This document shows positions 26,168 through 35,906 of a stretch of 64,000 nucleotides of DNA, in pieces. Positions within the stretch are counted from its first letter, which is position 1. Each line of letters opens with the position of its first letter. The DNA is taken from NCBI GenBank assembly GCA_036704045.1, contig DATNQM010000052.1, positions 32,636-96,635 of the forward strand. Reading direction: 5' to 3'. Position numbers and translations under genes: made by a program. The notes beneath the pieces were generated by a model. That model made no database searches, had not been told where the DNA came from, and saw only the letters and a program-made list of their open reading frames with translations. This stretch comes from Ancylothrix sp036704045. GTDB lineage: Bacteria > Cyanobacteriota > Cyanobacteriia > Cyanobacteriales > Oscillatoriaceae.

Positions 26168-26582
26168 ACTCTCTCGTACCCCCCAGGCTTTGATAAATAC
26201 GTTTCTGCACCGAAAAACCAAACCGGCCCTCACTATATTTTACCCACAGCTTATCTATCCTTCTCAGGTCTGTACAGGGAAAATTATCGATGTCTTCAAC
26301 TCTTAACCACTCTTCCTTAGCCTATAGCGGATGTGGATGTTTGGATTAGATTTTAACTCAACTTTTGTAGATTAAGTTCAGCAAAAGGAAACCCAAAAAA
26401 CACACAAAAAAATCTAAAATTTTTGCATTAAAAAGTAGAAAATCCCTAGACATTTGCAAACCGGCATGATATGATAAAATCGATAAGGAAGAACTACCTT
26501 TAAACATAAATATTTGTAACATTCGTCAACCCTAAAGCACACCGGCTATAGTTGCGAAAGACAGAAAAAATCAACTATAACC
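26168..26582. other. Intergenic region upstream of the cation/proton antiporter
   Basis: This 415-base AT-rich interval between divergent genes should contain promoters for both. The clearest structure is the inverted repeat abutting the antiporter start (separate entry). No RNA gene or further open frame of interest was seen. Confidence 0.5.
26544..26582 (+). promoter_or_regulatory. Inverted repeat immediately before the antiporter start codon
   Basis: GGCTATAGTTG at 26544-26554 pairs with CAACTATAACC at 26572-26582 (10 of 11 positions complementary, plus one G-T/U pair or mismatch) around a 17-base A-rich loop. The ATG of the Ca2+/H+ antiporter gene follows directly at 26583, and no ordinary ribosome binding site is visible. 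It could be an operator for a dimeric regulator or an RNA hairpin that hides the initiation region. Confidence 0.45.
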
Positions 26583-27671
26583 ATGTCAATCAAAAAAACA
26601 CTCTCCTACGTCCTGTTAATATTTGTCCCCATATCCATCGCAGCGGAATACTTACACTGGGGAACCATGCCAGTATTCATCACCTCAGCATTAGGCATAG
26701 TCCCCCTAGCCATTTGGTTAAGCACAGCAACCGAAGAAGTTGCCCTAACAACCGGCCCCTCAATTGGAGGATTATTAAACGCCGTATTTGGCAACGCCAC
26801 CGAATTAATTATCGCAGTCGTAGCCCTAAAAGCCGGCCTTGTAGATATCGTTAAAGCCAGCATCACCGGCACCATCATCAGCAACATCTTATTAGTCATG
26901 GGACTATCAATGTTTTTAGGAGGATTGAGGTATAAAGAGCAAGAATTTCAGCCGGTTATTGCCCGTGTAAACGGTTCCACAATGACCCTAGCAGTAACAG
27001 CAATATTATTACCAACCACCGTAATTTATACCTCCAACGGCGTCGAACCATCCGCCATAGAAAACCTATCGCTTACCGCCGCAGTGGTGATGATTATTGT
27101 CTATATACTCACCCTAATTTTTTCCTTAAAAACCCACAGCTATCTTTACGATGTTAGCGTAGTAGACCTAGAAGAAGGAACCCCAGAAAAAGACACCCAC
27201 GAACACAAACCCAACTTGTGGTTATGGTTAGGAGTATTACTAATTTCCACCATAGCAGTAGCCATAGAATCAGAGATTTTTGTGGGAGTTGTAGAAGAAG
27301 CAACCCAAGGATTAGGGTTAACACCATTATTCACCGGCGTAATACTTTTACCCCTCGTTGGTGGCGCCGCAGAATACGTTACAGCAATCGGAGTTGCCCT
27401 CAAAAATAACATGGATTTATCCGTTTCTGTAGCAATGGGTTCAAGTTTGTTAGTAGCCTTATTAGTGGCGCCGGTTTTGGTGTTATTAGGGTTAGTATTT
27501 CATCAGCCAATGGACTTAAATTTTAACCCCTTTGAAGTTGTGGCGGTAGCGATAGCAGTCGCATTAGGAAACTTGATTAGCTTAGATGGAAAATCTAACT
27601 GGCTGGAGGGGAGTTTATTATTAGCAACCTATGTAATTTTGGGGGCTGCTTTTTATTTCCATCCCGCCTAA
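26583..27671 (+). CDS. cax: Ca2+/H+ antiporter (Cax family)
   Basis: A 362-residue polytopic inner-membrane exchanger of the CaCA superfamily with about eleven hydrophobic segments in two homologous halves. The first alpha repeat has GGLLNAVFGNATELIIAVVALKAG (shown by its core GNATELI, residues 70-76). The second repeat has GGAAEYVTAIGVALKNN with the equivalent acidic residue (near 259-275). An acidic/His-rich loop (DLEEGTPEKDTHEHK) separates the halves, as in CAX proteins. It should export Ca2+ in exchange for protons. The immediate leader contains an inverted repeat that may regulate expression. Confidence 0.9.
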   Translation: MSIKKTLSYVLLIFVPISIAAEYLHWGTMPVFITSALGIVPLAIWLSTATEEVALTTGPSIGGLLNAVFGNATELIIAVVALKAGLVDIVKASITGTIISNILLVMGLSMFLGGLRYKEQEFQPVIARVNGSTMTLAVTAILLPTTVIYTSNGVEPSAIENLSLTAAVVMIIVYILTLIFSLKTHSYLYDVSVVDLEEGTPEKDTHEHKPNLWLWLGVLLISTIAVAIESEIFVGVVEEATQGLGLTPLFTGVILLPLVGGAAEYVTAIGVALKNNMDLSVSVAMGSSLLVALLVAPVLVLLGLVFHQPMDLNFNPFEVVAVAIAVALGNLISLDGKSNWLEGSLLLATYVILGAAFYFHPA

Positions 27672-27689
27672 ATTTTAACTTTCCCAGTG

Positions 27690-27724
27690 CAGATGAACAC
27701 GGATAGGTTATCTGTGTTTATCTG
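27690..27724 (+). terminator. Hairpin between convergent genes
   Basis: CAGATGAACAC (27690-27700) and GTGTTTATCTG (27714-27724) form an 11-pair stem with one G-U pair around a 13-base loop. It sits between the ends of the convergent antiporter and DUF4351 genes. There is no long T-run, so termination is likely but not certain. Confidence 0.5.
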
Positions 27725-27732
27725 CGGTTAAT

Positions 27733-28656
27733 TTATGAATGATTTTGCAGCCACATTTGTAAATCATCCACAGTTGAAAAATCTAGCAAAGCATCCGCTA
27801 AAGCTTCTAAGTTCACTAGAGTTAACTGATTCACAGATTCTTCCAATTCAGGACTCAATAAACCGACGCGGCGTTGAAGTAGGCGCTGAACTAAACTTAA
27901 CGCTTCTTGTCGCCGGCCTATTTCCTTCCCTTGTTCAATTCCTGTTTCCATCCAACTTGTGACTATTTCCATAACTACCTCCTGTTCCTGTGGTAAAATT
28001 GCCCTCAATTGCTCCTGAAAAACTGCATTTTCTTCAGGATTTAATCTCAAATAGATGTCAATAAATCCAGAAAGTAACTGCTTACGCGCCTCGTCAATTT
28101 CCAACTGACTTAGCATCCGCAAACATTCTAACTTAACCGTAGGTCGGTCTGCCACATCCATCTGCATTTTTGCCATCAAAGCACACACAACCGGACTACG
28201 CACATTGACAAAATCTCGCCAATTTAGCCGGTTTAATTGCAGAGTTTCATAATTAAAAGTATTGACATCTTTCCCCCGAAACTTCACCTGATAAAGACTC
28301 GGATAAGGACGTTTTGGCCGGTCAAAAGAAAAAACAGCAATCGGAAAAACCGGCATCTCATACTTCTCATGCAGTCGAGAAAAATACACAAACATCCGTC
28401 TGGGAAAACTTAACTGACTTTCTGACTGATGTTCTACATGAATAATCAAACTGCTATCTTCATTCTTAACCTTAGCCTGAACAATCAGATCCGCCTCATA
28501 TTTCTTCCCAGAAGTTACATCCGTAAACACCTCCTTATCAAGAAACATCCAAGAATCAGACTCAATCACCTCCCAAACCTGCGGAAAAAACACCTGCAAA
28601 AACTCCGCAAAAAACGTAGAAAGCAACTCCTTAAATAAACGGTCGTGGTCAATCAT
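27733..28656 (-). CDS. DUF4351-containing Rpn/PD-(D/E)XK nuclease-like protein
   Basis: A 307-residue protein of a family expanded in cyanobacteria. The N-terminus (IDHDRLFKELLSTFFAEFLQVFFP) and the segment EADLIVQAKVKN...LIIHVEHQSES resemble the PD-(D/E)XK nuclease-like core of Rpn/RpnC-type transposase-related proteins (D53-like, E-x-Q). The C-terminal 55 residues (EALSLVQRLLQRRVGLL...LEALADALLDFSTVDDLQMWL) are a DUF4351 module. Function is unproven; a role in DNA mobility or recombination is suggested for relatives. The downstream RND genes run in the same direction 66 bases earlier on the strand, with no evidence of shared function. Confidence 0.8.
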   Translation of the reverse strand: MIDHDRLFKELLSTFFAEFLQVFFPQVWEVIESDSWMFLDKEVFTDVTSGKKYEADLIVQAKVKNEDSSLIIHVEHQSESQLSFPRRMFVYFSRLHEKYEMPVFPIAVFSFDRPKRPYPSLYQVKFRGKDVNTFNYETLQLNRLNWRDFVNVRSPVVCALMAKMQMDVADRPTVKLECLRMLSQLEIDEARKQLLSGFIDIYLRLNPEENAVFQEQLRAILPQEQEVVMEIVTSWMETGIEQGKEIGRRQEALSLVQRLLQRRVGLLSPELEESVNQLTLVNLEALADALLDFSTVDDLQMWLQNHS

Positions 28657-28722
28657 TAATAGGAGGATTGGTAAAAAACTAACTAATAAAATCTTACCAC
28701 CAATCCCCCTCTTCCATCTGCA

Positions 28723-31700
28723 TTAATCAGCGTCCATCTGAGGTTTTTCCATCCTTTTACCCAACCCAAAACTCCAAGAAAAATCATGCAGCATCGTATA
28801 AAAACACGGAATAATAAACAACGTTAAAAACGTCGCCAGAGACAACCCAGAAAACACAACCACCCCCAAAGGTTGCAAAAACTCTCCCCCTTCCCCGGCA
28901 CCCAAAGCCAAAGGAAACATCCCCAAAACCGTCGTAATAGTCGTCATTAAAATCGGCCTCAAACGTTGCGGTGCCGCCTTCAAAATAGCCATTCGACGAT
29001 TCACCTTTTCCCGCTCATAAATTACATTCGCAAACTCCACCATAATAATCGCATTATTCACCACAATTCCCACCAGCAAAACCGCACCCACCAACACCGT
29101 CGCACCAATAGCAGTTTGGGTAATATATAAACCAAAAATCCCCCCCGCCAAAGACAACGGCACAGTAAACATAATCACCAAAGGATCAATCAAAGAATTA
29201 TACTGAACCGCCATCACAACAAACACCAAAAACGCAGCCAAACCACCTAAAACCTTCAGAGAATCTTGTAACTGTTGGTTTGTTTCGGCTGTGGAACTTG
29301 GTAAAATTGTCACTCCCTCCGGTAACTCCACTTCACTTAAAACCGAATTCACCTGTTTAAACGCATCACTTAAACTCGCACCCTCCGTCAAACTACCGGC
29401 AATTAAAAACACCTGACGCTGATTAATGCGTTGAATTTCTCCCGGTGCTTGGCCTTCCTCAATTTTCGCTACATCGCCTAAACGAATTTGCCGGTTTCCT
29501 TGAACAAATAACGGAATTTGTGCTAATTGAGTTATCCTTTCAATCAATTGATCTTCAAGCTGCACCCGCACATCAACTAAACGATCTCCCCGCTGTAATT
29601 GCGTCGCAATAGACCCTTGAATTGCCGTTTGAATTGTTGAGCCAATATCCCTAGTAGTTAACCCGAATTCCTGCACTCTTTGCCAGTCAGGACGAATTTG
29701 TACCTCTGGTTGCCGGTCATCGGCATCGGGTCTAAATCGTGCCAAAGTTACTTTTTCATCCAAAGCAGACAAAATTTCCCGACCGGCCTGCCTTAATTTT
29801 TGCTCATCATTTCCCTGCAACATAATATCAACATCTGCACCTCGAACCGGCGAATTAGTTAAAATAATCCCCCGTACTTGACCAGGATTTATTCTTAAGC
29901 GAATTCCAGCTAAATTTAACTTGTCAAACTCCTCAGTCACTCGCTTAGTAAACGCATCAATATCTGTGCCTGGTTTTAAAGTTATATTTGCCGAACTACG
30001 CAAGGGATTAGATGTTGTGTTAGACCCAAAAAGTGAGCCTCCCGCTGTTGAAAACACATACTCAGTTTCCGGTTGATTGCGAATAATTTTATCGACTTCT
30101 TCCATCACTTTCAGGTTAGTTTGTAACGGAGTCCCCGGAGGAAATTGAGCAGAAAGATTTGCTTGGCCGGTGTTAATTCGCGGTAAAATTTCTTGAGGAA
30201 TTTGTTGCGACATCCAAAGACTACCTCCCCCCAACAAACCCACAATTAACAACACCACCAAAAAACGATATCGCAATACCAAGTCAAGAAAGCGCATATA
30301 ACTAACCGTCGCATCTTCAAAGCGCTGATTAAATTGGCGCAACAACACAAAATCAGCAACCCGACTCGACCATCGCACAGCTAATAACCGAGAAGTGAGA
30401 ACTGGCACCACCGTTAAAGATACTAAAAGTGAGGCAGCCACCGAAAAACTGATTGTGAGAATTAACTCATTAAATAACAACGAGAAAAACCCACCAATTA
30501 ACAAAAAAGGCAACACAGAAACTAAGTTTGTCGTTGTTGAAGCTAACAAAGCAGATTCAACTTCTCGACTGCTTTTTTCCGCTAAATCAATTAATTCTTG
30601 CTTCGATAACCGGCTTTTTGAAACTTTCCCCGGAGTCATTCCCACCCCCTCGGCAATAGTTTCTAACATCACAATTGAGTTATCTACCACAATCCCCACA
30701 CCAAGGGCTAAACCTCCCAAACTAAATATATTAATTGATAACCCAAACAACTGCATCAAAATAATCGCCGCCATCGTCGCCAACGGAATTGAAATCACAA
30801 TAATTAACGTCTGACGCAGCGAACCCAAAAACAGCAAAACCGCCACCGCCGCCAAACCGGCACCAAACAAACCTGAACTACTCACATTAGAAATAGAATT
30901 GCGAATAAACCTCGATTCATCCAGCGTTGCTAACAACTCCATTTCTTCGGTAATTAAACCGGATACTCTTAATTCTTCGATGCGCTTTTTAACTCCTTCT
31001 ACCACCTCAATCGTATTTGCATCAGGTTGTTTTTGAATAGTTACTTTAACTGCCGGTTCGCCATTCAAAGAAACAAAAACCCGCTTATTTTCTGTTCCAT
31101 CAATAACTTCTGCAAAATCTTGTAAATAAACCCGGCGATTTTTGCCCGTATTACTTCCACCCCCAACTTCAAAAGACAATTCTCGAATTTCAGAAACATC
31201 TTTAAACTTTCCTGCCGTCCGCGTCAAAGATTCCCCTTTTTCTCCCTCAATTCTACCTCCAGAAATATCCTGATTTCGCTCTCTAATAGCAGTCAAAACT
31301 GTTGATAAATTGACACCTTGTGCTTGCAATCTTTTAAGGTCAATATTAACTTGTATCTCCTCCCTCAAACCCCCGGTAATATCCACATTTGCCACCCCCG
31401 GTACTACGCCTAACTCTCTCCCTAATTCTTCTTCAGCAAAAATCCTTAAATCTGCATCACTAAGAGAAGGAGAACGCAAAGCAAATTCATAAACCGGCAA
31501 CTGCGAAGGGTCAATTTTAAAAATACGAGGTTCTTCAATAATATCTGGTAAATTACTCCTAGCACGGTTAAAAGATGCCGTTGCATCATTCAGCGCTTGG
31601 TCAATATTTCCACCCGGTTTAAAATATAAATCAACACTTACTTGTCCTTCACGAGTTTGCGAAAAAACTTGCAGCACTCCCTCCGTCGCGCTTAAAGCTT

Positions 31701-31914
31701 CTTCCAGAGGTTTTGCAATTTCTTGTACTCCCACTTCTGGGGAAACTCCGGGTGCATCTAGTCGGACTCCAATTCTCGGATAAGTGATAGAAGGAAGTAA
31801 GTCCACTTGCAAGTTTGTCAGAAAAAATACTCCTAAAACAATCACCGTTAAGGTAAGGGTTAAAGTGCCGATATGTTGGCGAATTGACGTGGCGCTTAAG
31901 CTGAAGTTTGACAT
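28723..31914 (-). CDS. RND efflux transporter permease
   Basis: A 1063-residue inner-membrane RND pump (HAE1/AcrB-like). The family layout is visible: a first helix (LTLTLTVIVLGVFFL), a large periplasmic loop beginning NLQVDLLPSITYPRIGV, a middle helix bundle with GLALGVGIVVDNSIVMLETI (about 400-420), a second periplasmic loop after PQEILPRINTGQ, and a last bundle ending in LPLALGAGEGGEFLQPLG. It would use the proton gradient to expel hydrophobic compounds through the adjacent adaptor and the divergently encoded TolC. Substrates are unknown. The adaptor gene lies 80 bases upstream on the same strand. Confidence 0.92.
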   Translation of the reverse strand: MSNFSLSATSIRQHIGTLTLTLTVIVLGVFFLTNLQVDLLPSITYPRIGVRLDAPGVSPEVGVQEIAKPLEEALSATEGVLQVFSQTREGQVSVDLYFKPGGNIDQALNDATASFNRARSNLPDIIEEPRIFKIDPSQLPVYEFALRSPSLSDADLRIFAEEELGRELGVVPGVANVDITGGLREEIQVNIDLKRLQAQGVNLSTVLTAIRERNQDISGGRIEGEKGESLTRTAGKFKDVSEIRELSFEVGGGSNTGKNRRVYLQDFAEVIDGTENKRVFVSLNGEPAVKVTIQKQPDANTIEVVEGVKKRIEELRVSGLITEEMELLATLDESRFIRNSISNVSSSGLFGAGLAAVAVLLFLGSLRQTLIIVISIPLATMAAIILMQLFGLSINIFSLGGLALGVGIVVDNSIVMLETIAEGVGMTPGKVSKSRLSKQELIDLAEKSSREVESALLASTTTNLVSVLPFLLIGGFFSLLFNELILTISFSVAASLLVSLTVVPVLTSRLLAVRWSSRVADFVLLRQFNQRFEDATVSYMRFLDLVLRYRFLVVLLIVGLLGGGSLWMSQQIPQEILPRINTGQANLSAQFPPGTPLQTNLKVMEEVDKIIRNQPETEYVFSTAGGSLFGSNTTSNPLRSSANITLKPGTDIDAFTKRVTEEFDKLNLAGIRLRINPGQVRGIILTNSPVRGADVDIMLQGNDEQKLRQAGREILSALDEKVTLARFRPDADDRQPEVQIRPDWQRVQEFGLTTRDIGSTIQTAIQGSIATQLQRGDRLVDVRVQLEDQLIERITQLAQIPLFVQGNRQIRLGDVAKIEEGQAPGEIQRINQRQVFLIAGSLTEGASLSDAFKQVNSVLSEVELPEGVTILPSSTAETNQQLQDSLKVLGGLAAFLVFVVMAVQYNSLIDPLVIMFTVPLSLAGGIFGLYITQTAIGATVLVGAVLLVGIVVNNAIIMVEFANVIYEREKVNRRMAILKAAPQRLRPILMTTITTVLGMFPLALGAGEGGEFLQPLGVVVFSGLSLATFLTLFIIPCFYTMLHDFSWSFGLGKRMEKPQMDAD

Positions 31915-31994
31915 AATTTTTTGGGGTCTATACTACCTCAGATGTAAAGCAAGCAAAATGCCAGCCCCACAGATGAATAGGATGGGTTTTAAGG

Positions 31995-33323
31995 TTAGTT
32001 TTTGGGTGTTTGTTCAGATAAAATGCTTAGACGGACTGGATCACCGGCTTTTAAAGGTTTACCCGCCCGCACAACAAAACTTTCACCGGCTTGCAAACCA
32101 GAGATAATTTCCACTTGTTTATTAGCTTTTTCTCCAACTTGAACTGTTCGAGATTCAACGGTGGTTTTTTCGCCTTCTTTTTTAATCACAAAAATTGTTC
32201 CTTCTTGAGATTGTTGGCGTTTATTGTTATTAGAATTTTGAGGCACTTTAGCTGTGTTTCCTCTTTCTCTTCCTCCTGTTTGTAAAGCAGTTTCAGGAAT
32301 AACTACACCCTCGTTTTGATTCCCAGAAAAACTCACCCTAGCTAGTAACCCACTGCCTATTTTTCCACCCGGATTAGAAATTGTAATTTCCACCGGCACT
32401 AATCTGGCTACCGGATCTGCCGCTGGAGAAATTTGTGTAATTATACCATTAAATTCTTCTTTTGGAAACGCATCTAACAAAACTCCTACACTTTGGCCGG
32501 TGCGAATATTTGCCAACTCCAACTCTGACACATCAACCGCAATTTTTACTTGACTAAAATCGCCAATTTTTAACAATTCCGTGCCTGGTTGTACCAAATT
32601 TCCTGCCTCAGTTAAACGTTGCGTTACCACACCCGAAATCGGCGCACTCACCACCGCATAAGAAAGCCTTTCTTTTGCTTGAGCAATAATCGCCTGTTGC
32701 GCCGTCACTCTTCCTTCCACAGCCGCCACCGCTTGCTGTTCTGTATTAATTTGCACCTGGGCAGAACGCAAAGCCTGTTCAGCCGTTTGTGCTTCTGTTC
32801 GCTTTTGTTCGGCCGATTGCCTTGAAACTGCCCCCTCATTTGCCAAAGCTTCCAATCGCTCCGCATCCGCCTCTAACTGTTGCAATTTAAGTGAAGCTTC
32901 TTCCACAGAAGTCCTGGCCTTGCTCACTTCGGTTTCCGCCCGCGCCACCTCCGATCGGCGCGCCGCAAGTTCCGCCTCGGCTTGAACTACAGCCGCCACC
33001 AACAGCCCATCATCCAACCGAGCAATCACTTGTCCTCGCTCTATGCCATCCCCTACTTCAACATTTAAACTCAATAATTTTCCTTCAACTTGTGGACGTA
33101 AAGAAACCTCTCTTACCGGCATTGTTGTCCCGGTATATACCACATCTTCTTGTAGTTTGCCGGTGCGGGCAACCGCCACATCCACTGCCGTTGCAGTTTC
33201 AGTTGGTGCACCAGGAGCACCTTGAGGCTGTGCATCCGCCCTATCTTTTGGCAGCCACCCACAACCCGTAGACAACATCAAGAAACTTGCCAAAACTAGC
33301 CAACCAGAAAATTTTCCAACCAT
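31995..33323 (-). CDS. RND efflux periplasmic adaptor (membrane fusion lipoprotein)
   Basis: A 442-residue HlyD/AcrA-type adaptor with a lipoprotein signal, LVLASFLMLSTGC, lipid attachment at Cys21. The barrel-sandwich (lipoyl-like) halves flank a long coiled-coil hairpin rich in Ala/Glu/Gln (about residues 115-215). The beta-barrel and membrane-proximal domains follow (about 230-430, with SAPISGVVTQRLTEAGNLV marking return to the lipoyl domain). It bridges the pump encoded downstream to an outer-membrane TolC. The start codon is followed at once by a basic N-terminus (MVGKFSG) fitting a signal peptide. A 767-base intergenic region separates it from the divergent TolC gene. Confidence 0.9.
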   Translation of the reverse strand: MVGKFSGWLVLASFLMLSTGCGWLPKDRADAQPQGAPGAPTETATAVDVAVARTGKLQEDVVYTGTTMPVREVSLRPQVEGKLLSLNVEVGDGIERGQVIARLDDGLLVAAVVQAEAELAARRSEVARAETEVSKARTSVEEASLKLQQLEADAERLEALANEGAVSRQSAEQKRTEAQTAEQALRSAQVQINTEQQAVAAVEGRVTAQQAIIAQAKERLSYAVVSAPISGVVTQRLTEAGNLVQPGTELLKIGDFSQVKIAVDVSELELANIRTGQSVGVLLDAFPKEEFNGIITQISPAADPVARLVPVEITISNPGGKIGSGLLARVSFSGNQNEGVVIPETALQTGGRERGNTAKVPQNSNNNKRQQSQEGTIFVIKKEGEKTTVESRTVQVGEKANKQVEIISGLQAGESFVVRAGKPLKAGDPVRLSILSEQTPKN

Positions 33324-34090
33324 AGATTTTTTATTTTTAGTAGTTTAGTTTTTATCTTTAACACAAATCCTCTCTCAAAAGGAAGATTTTTCTCAACCTC
33401 AATATTCTTTCAAAAAATAATTAGTATTTTTCTCCCTTCTTCTTCCCTCCCTTCTCAAACAAAACCTAAAACTTAAAACAAATCATCTCTTTTCAACCTT
33501 ATCCTAGCCTACAGTCTAATATTATAAACACAAAAAAACCTAGCGAACAGAAACTAATCCCATCGTCGGATCAACCAACATTGAATAATCTTTTTAATTT
33601 TTTAGCAAAAACTTATGAAAACAACAAAAGCCATCAAAACTAAAATAAAAACCTACTCCAAATCAAACATCAAATTCTTATTAACATTCTTTTCGCAATC
33701 CTATCTAAGCCAAAAAGTCGATATCGCACCCGATCCTCAAAAATTCATCACAAACAAACTTAAATCAGACAAAATAAATTATTTTTCAAAAAAATAACCT
33801 CTTAGCCCAGACCAACGCCAACAGCATCCCCATACAAATCAGACAAAACAGACCAAAACTAAGTAAAATAGAACATCAAAACCTAACTAAAACCTTCAAC
33901 CGGCTACCATAGCTCTTAGAATACCAACCCAGAAACCTTGATAAAACCAGTTTCAGTAAAAACCCCACCAAAAAAATACTTTAAAACCAAAGCTTTAGCT
34001 CACAATCCCCCAGCAAACTGCTATTCTGCTTAAGGTAATTTGTCTAAAACCAGGTAGTCTCACCTGAACTGCCGACCGAAAATATAAACT
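33324..34090. other. A-rich intergenic region between divergent efflux genes
   Basis: A 767-base region, strongly A-rich on the plus strand and C-containing in short tracts, between the adaptor (minus) and TolC (plus) genes. It should contain both promoters and any shared operator. A 60-codon Lys-rich open frame inside it (33615-33797) looks like a by-product of composition. No RNA gene or clear palindromic operator was recognised. Confidence 0.5.
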
Positions 34091-35713
34091 ATGCCAAACC
34101 TTCGATATCTAATAGCAGCCGGCGTGGGTGTCGCCCTCGTCCTGTGCGACATCAAAACCGGCACAAGCCAAACCACCCCCACAAACAACAAAAATCAAAC
34201 ACCCATCTCTACCCAAAATCAAGAAAAATCAAACACCACAACCCTTGCCCAAACAGTACGGCCAAGTCAAACAGCTTTTAGCTGCACAGAACTTAGACAG
34301 CGCAGAGAAAACGGCCAGCCAACAGGCCCCAGCTACACAGCCCCCGCCAACACCCCCGAATACCTAAACCCCAACCCAAACCCCCTACAATTCCCCACAA
34401 GACCCTCAGAAGTAGAAATCACCGGCATTCAACCCATCACCCTCCAACAAGCCATCGAACTTGCCCAACGTAACAACCGCGACCTTCAAGTGGCCGAACT
34501 TGAACTCGAACGCAGCCGCGCAGCCCTCCGAGAAGCCATAGCCGCCGAATACCCCTCCCTCGATCTTGGTGCAGACATCACCCGCAGCGACTCAGCCTCT
34601 GGGCAACTACAAAACGAACTCAGACAACAACAACTACCCGATCAACCCGACAACTCCACAGTCAACCGCAGTCTCAGCGGACAACTCGAACTTAGTTACG
34701 ACGTCTACACCTCCGGGCGCCGGTCAGCCACCATCAATGCCCGCGAAAGACAAGTCCGTCTCAGCCAACTGGAAGTCGAACGCATCGAAGAACAACTGCG
34801 CCTCGATGTCTCCAACGCCTACTACGACATTCAAGAAGCCGAACAACAAATACGCATCTCCACTCAAGCCGTCCTCGCATCTCAACAAAGTCTCTGCGAC
34901 GCCGAAGCCCTCGAAAGAGCCGGTGTCGGAACCCGCTTTGACGTCCTCCAAGCCCAAGTCCAGCTTGCCAACGAACAACAAAACCTGGCCCGCGCCCAAC
35001 GCAACTTTCAAGTCAACCAGCGTCAACTCGCCCAGCAACTCAGCGTCTCCCTCCCCCTCAACATCACCGCTGCTGATCCTGTTGATATCGCCGGCTACTG
35101 GAACACCAACCTCGAAGAAAGTATCATCGAAGCCTTCAAACGCCGCGCCGAACTAGAACAGCAACTTGTCCAACGCGAAATTAGCGAACAACAGCGTCGC
35201 GTTGCCCAAGCCGCCACCGGCCCCCAAGTCAGCGTTTTTGCCAACTACAACATCCTTGAAGTGTTTGGCGATCAAATATCTGTCACAGACGGTTACTCGG
35301 TCGGTGCCCGTTTGCGCTGGAACCTATACGATGGCGGCGCCGCAAAGGCTAGGGCTACTCAAGAAGACAGAAACAGAGATATTGCTGATACTCGTTTTGC
35401 TGATGCTCGCAACCAAGTACGCTTTCAAGTCGAGCAAGCTTACTATGACTTGCAAACTAATTTTGAAAATATCCAAACCGCCAGCGTTGAAGTTGAACGC
35501 GCCAGAGAAGCCCTCCGCCTTGCTCGCTTACGCTTTGGGGCCGGTGTTGGCACCCAAACCGATGTCATCAACTCGGAAACTCAGCTTACCCGTTCCGAAG
35601 GCAACCGCGTCAGCGCCATCATCGGCTACAACCGCGCCCTCGCCGCTATGCAACGCGCTGTTAGCAACATCCCACCTGATGAGAGTTCCACGACTCCTCC
35701 CACTCCTCGTTAA
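34091..35713 (+). CDS. TolC-family outer-membrane efflux protein
   Basis: A 540-residue protein. It starts with a short hydrophobic signal-like segment (YLIAAGVGVALVLCDIKTGTSQ), then a Ser/Thr/Asn/Pro-rich cyanobacterial-type linker (residues ~30-110), then two OEP repeats. The first repeat has ITLQQAIELAQRNNRDLQVAELELERSRAALREA (marker ITLQQAIELAQRNN) and long Gln/Glu-rich helices. The second begins near LEESIIEAFKRRAEL and includes the beta-strand GARLRWNLYDGG and the helix pair ending VGTQTDVINSETQLT. It should form the trimeric channel of the RND system divergently encoded upstream. The N-terminal linker is a feature of cyanobacterial TolC proteins. Confidence 0.9.
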   Translation: MPNLRYLIAAGVGVALVLCDIKTGTSQTTPTNNKNQTPISTQNQEKSNTTTLAQTVRPSQTAFSCTELRQRRENGQPTGPSYTAPANTPEYLNPNPNPLQFPTRPSEVEITGIQPITLQQAIELAQRNNRDLQVAELELERSRAALREAIAAEYPSLDLGADITRSDSASGQLQNELRQQQLPDQPDNSTVNRSLSGQLELSYDVYTSGRRSATINARERQVRLSQLEVERIEEQLRLDVSNAYYDIQEAEQQIRISTQAVLASQQSLCDAEALERAGVGTRFDVLQAQVQLANEQQNLARAQRNFQVNQRQLAQQLSVSLPLNITAADPVDIAGYWNTNLEESIIEAFKRRAELEQQLVQREISEQQRRVAQAATGPQVSVFANYNILEVFGDQISVTDGYSVGARLRWNLYDGGAAKARATQEDRNRDIADTRFADARNQVRFQVEQAYYDLQTNFENIQTASVEVERAREALRLARLRFGAGVGTQTDVINSETQLTRSEGNRVSAIIGYNRALAAMQRAVSNIPPDESSTTPPTPR

Positions 35714-35906
35714 ATACCCATTCAAGGCTTTTGGGCAATTACTCAAAAAACAATGTCCCATTCCTTACTATTACCAAATAATATGGTAATGGGGATTAGT
35801 CTACTTTTATTTATCAAAAGTCCTTTGTGTTTTATCCCAACGACTAATGACTAAAAACTAAGGACTAATTATCAATTGCAAGCATTGCCGCAGGAGAACT
35901 GTTTTT

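Noticed and set aside
33615..33797. 60-codon Lys-rich plus-strand open frame between the efflux genes
   Set aside because: Low complexity produced by A-rich DNA, no ribosome binding site and no recognisable pattern.
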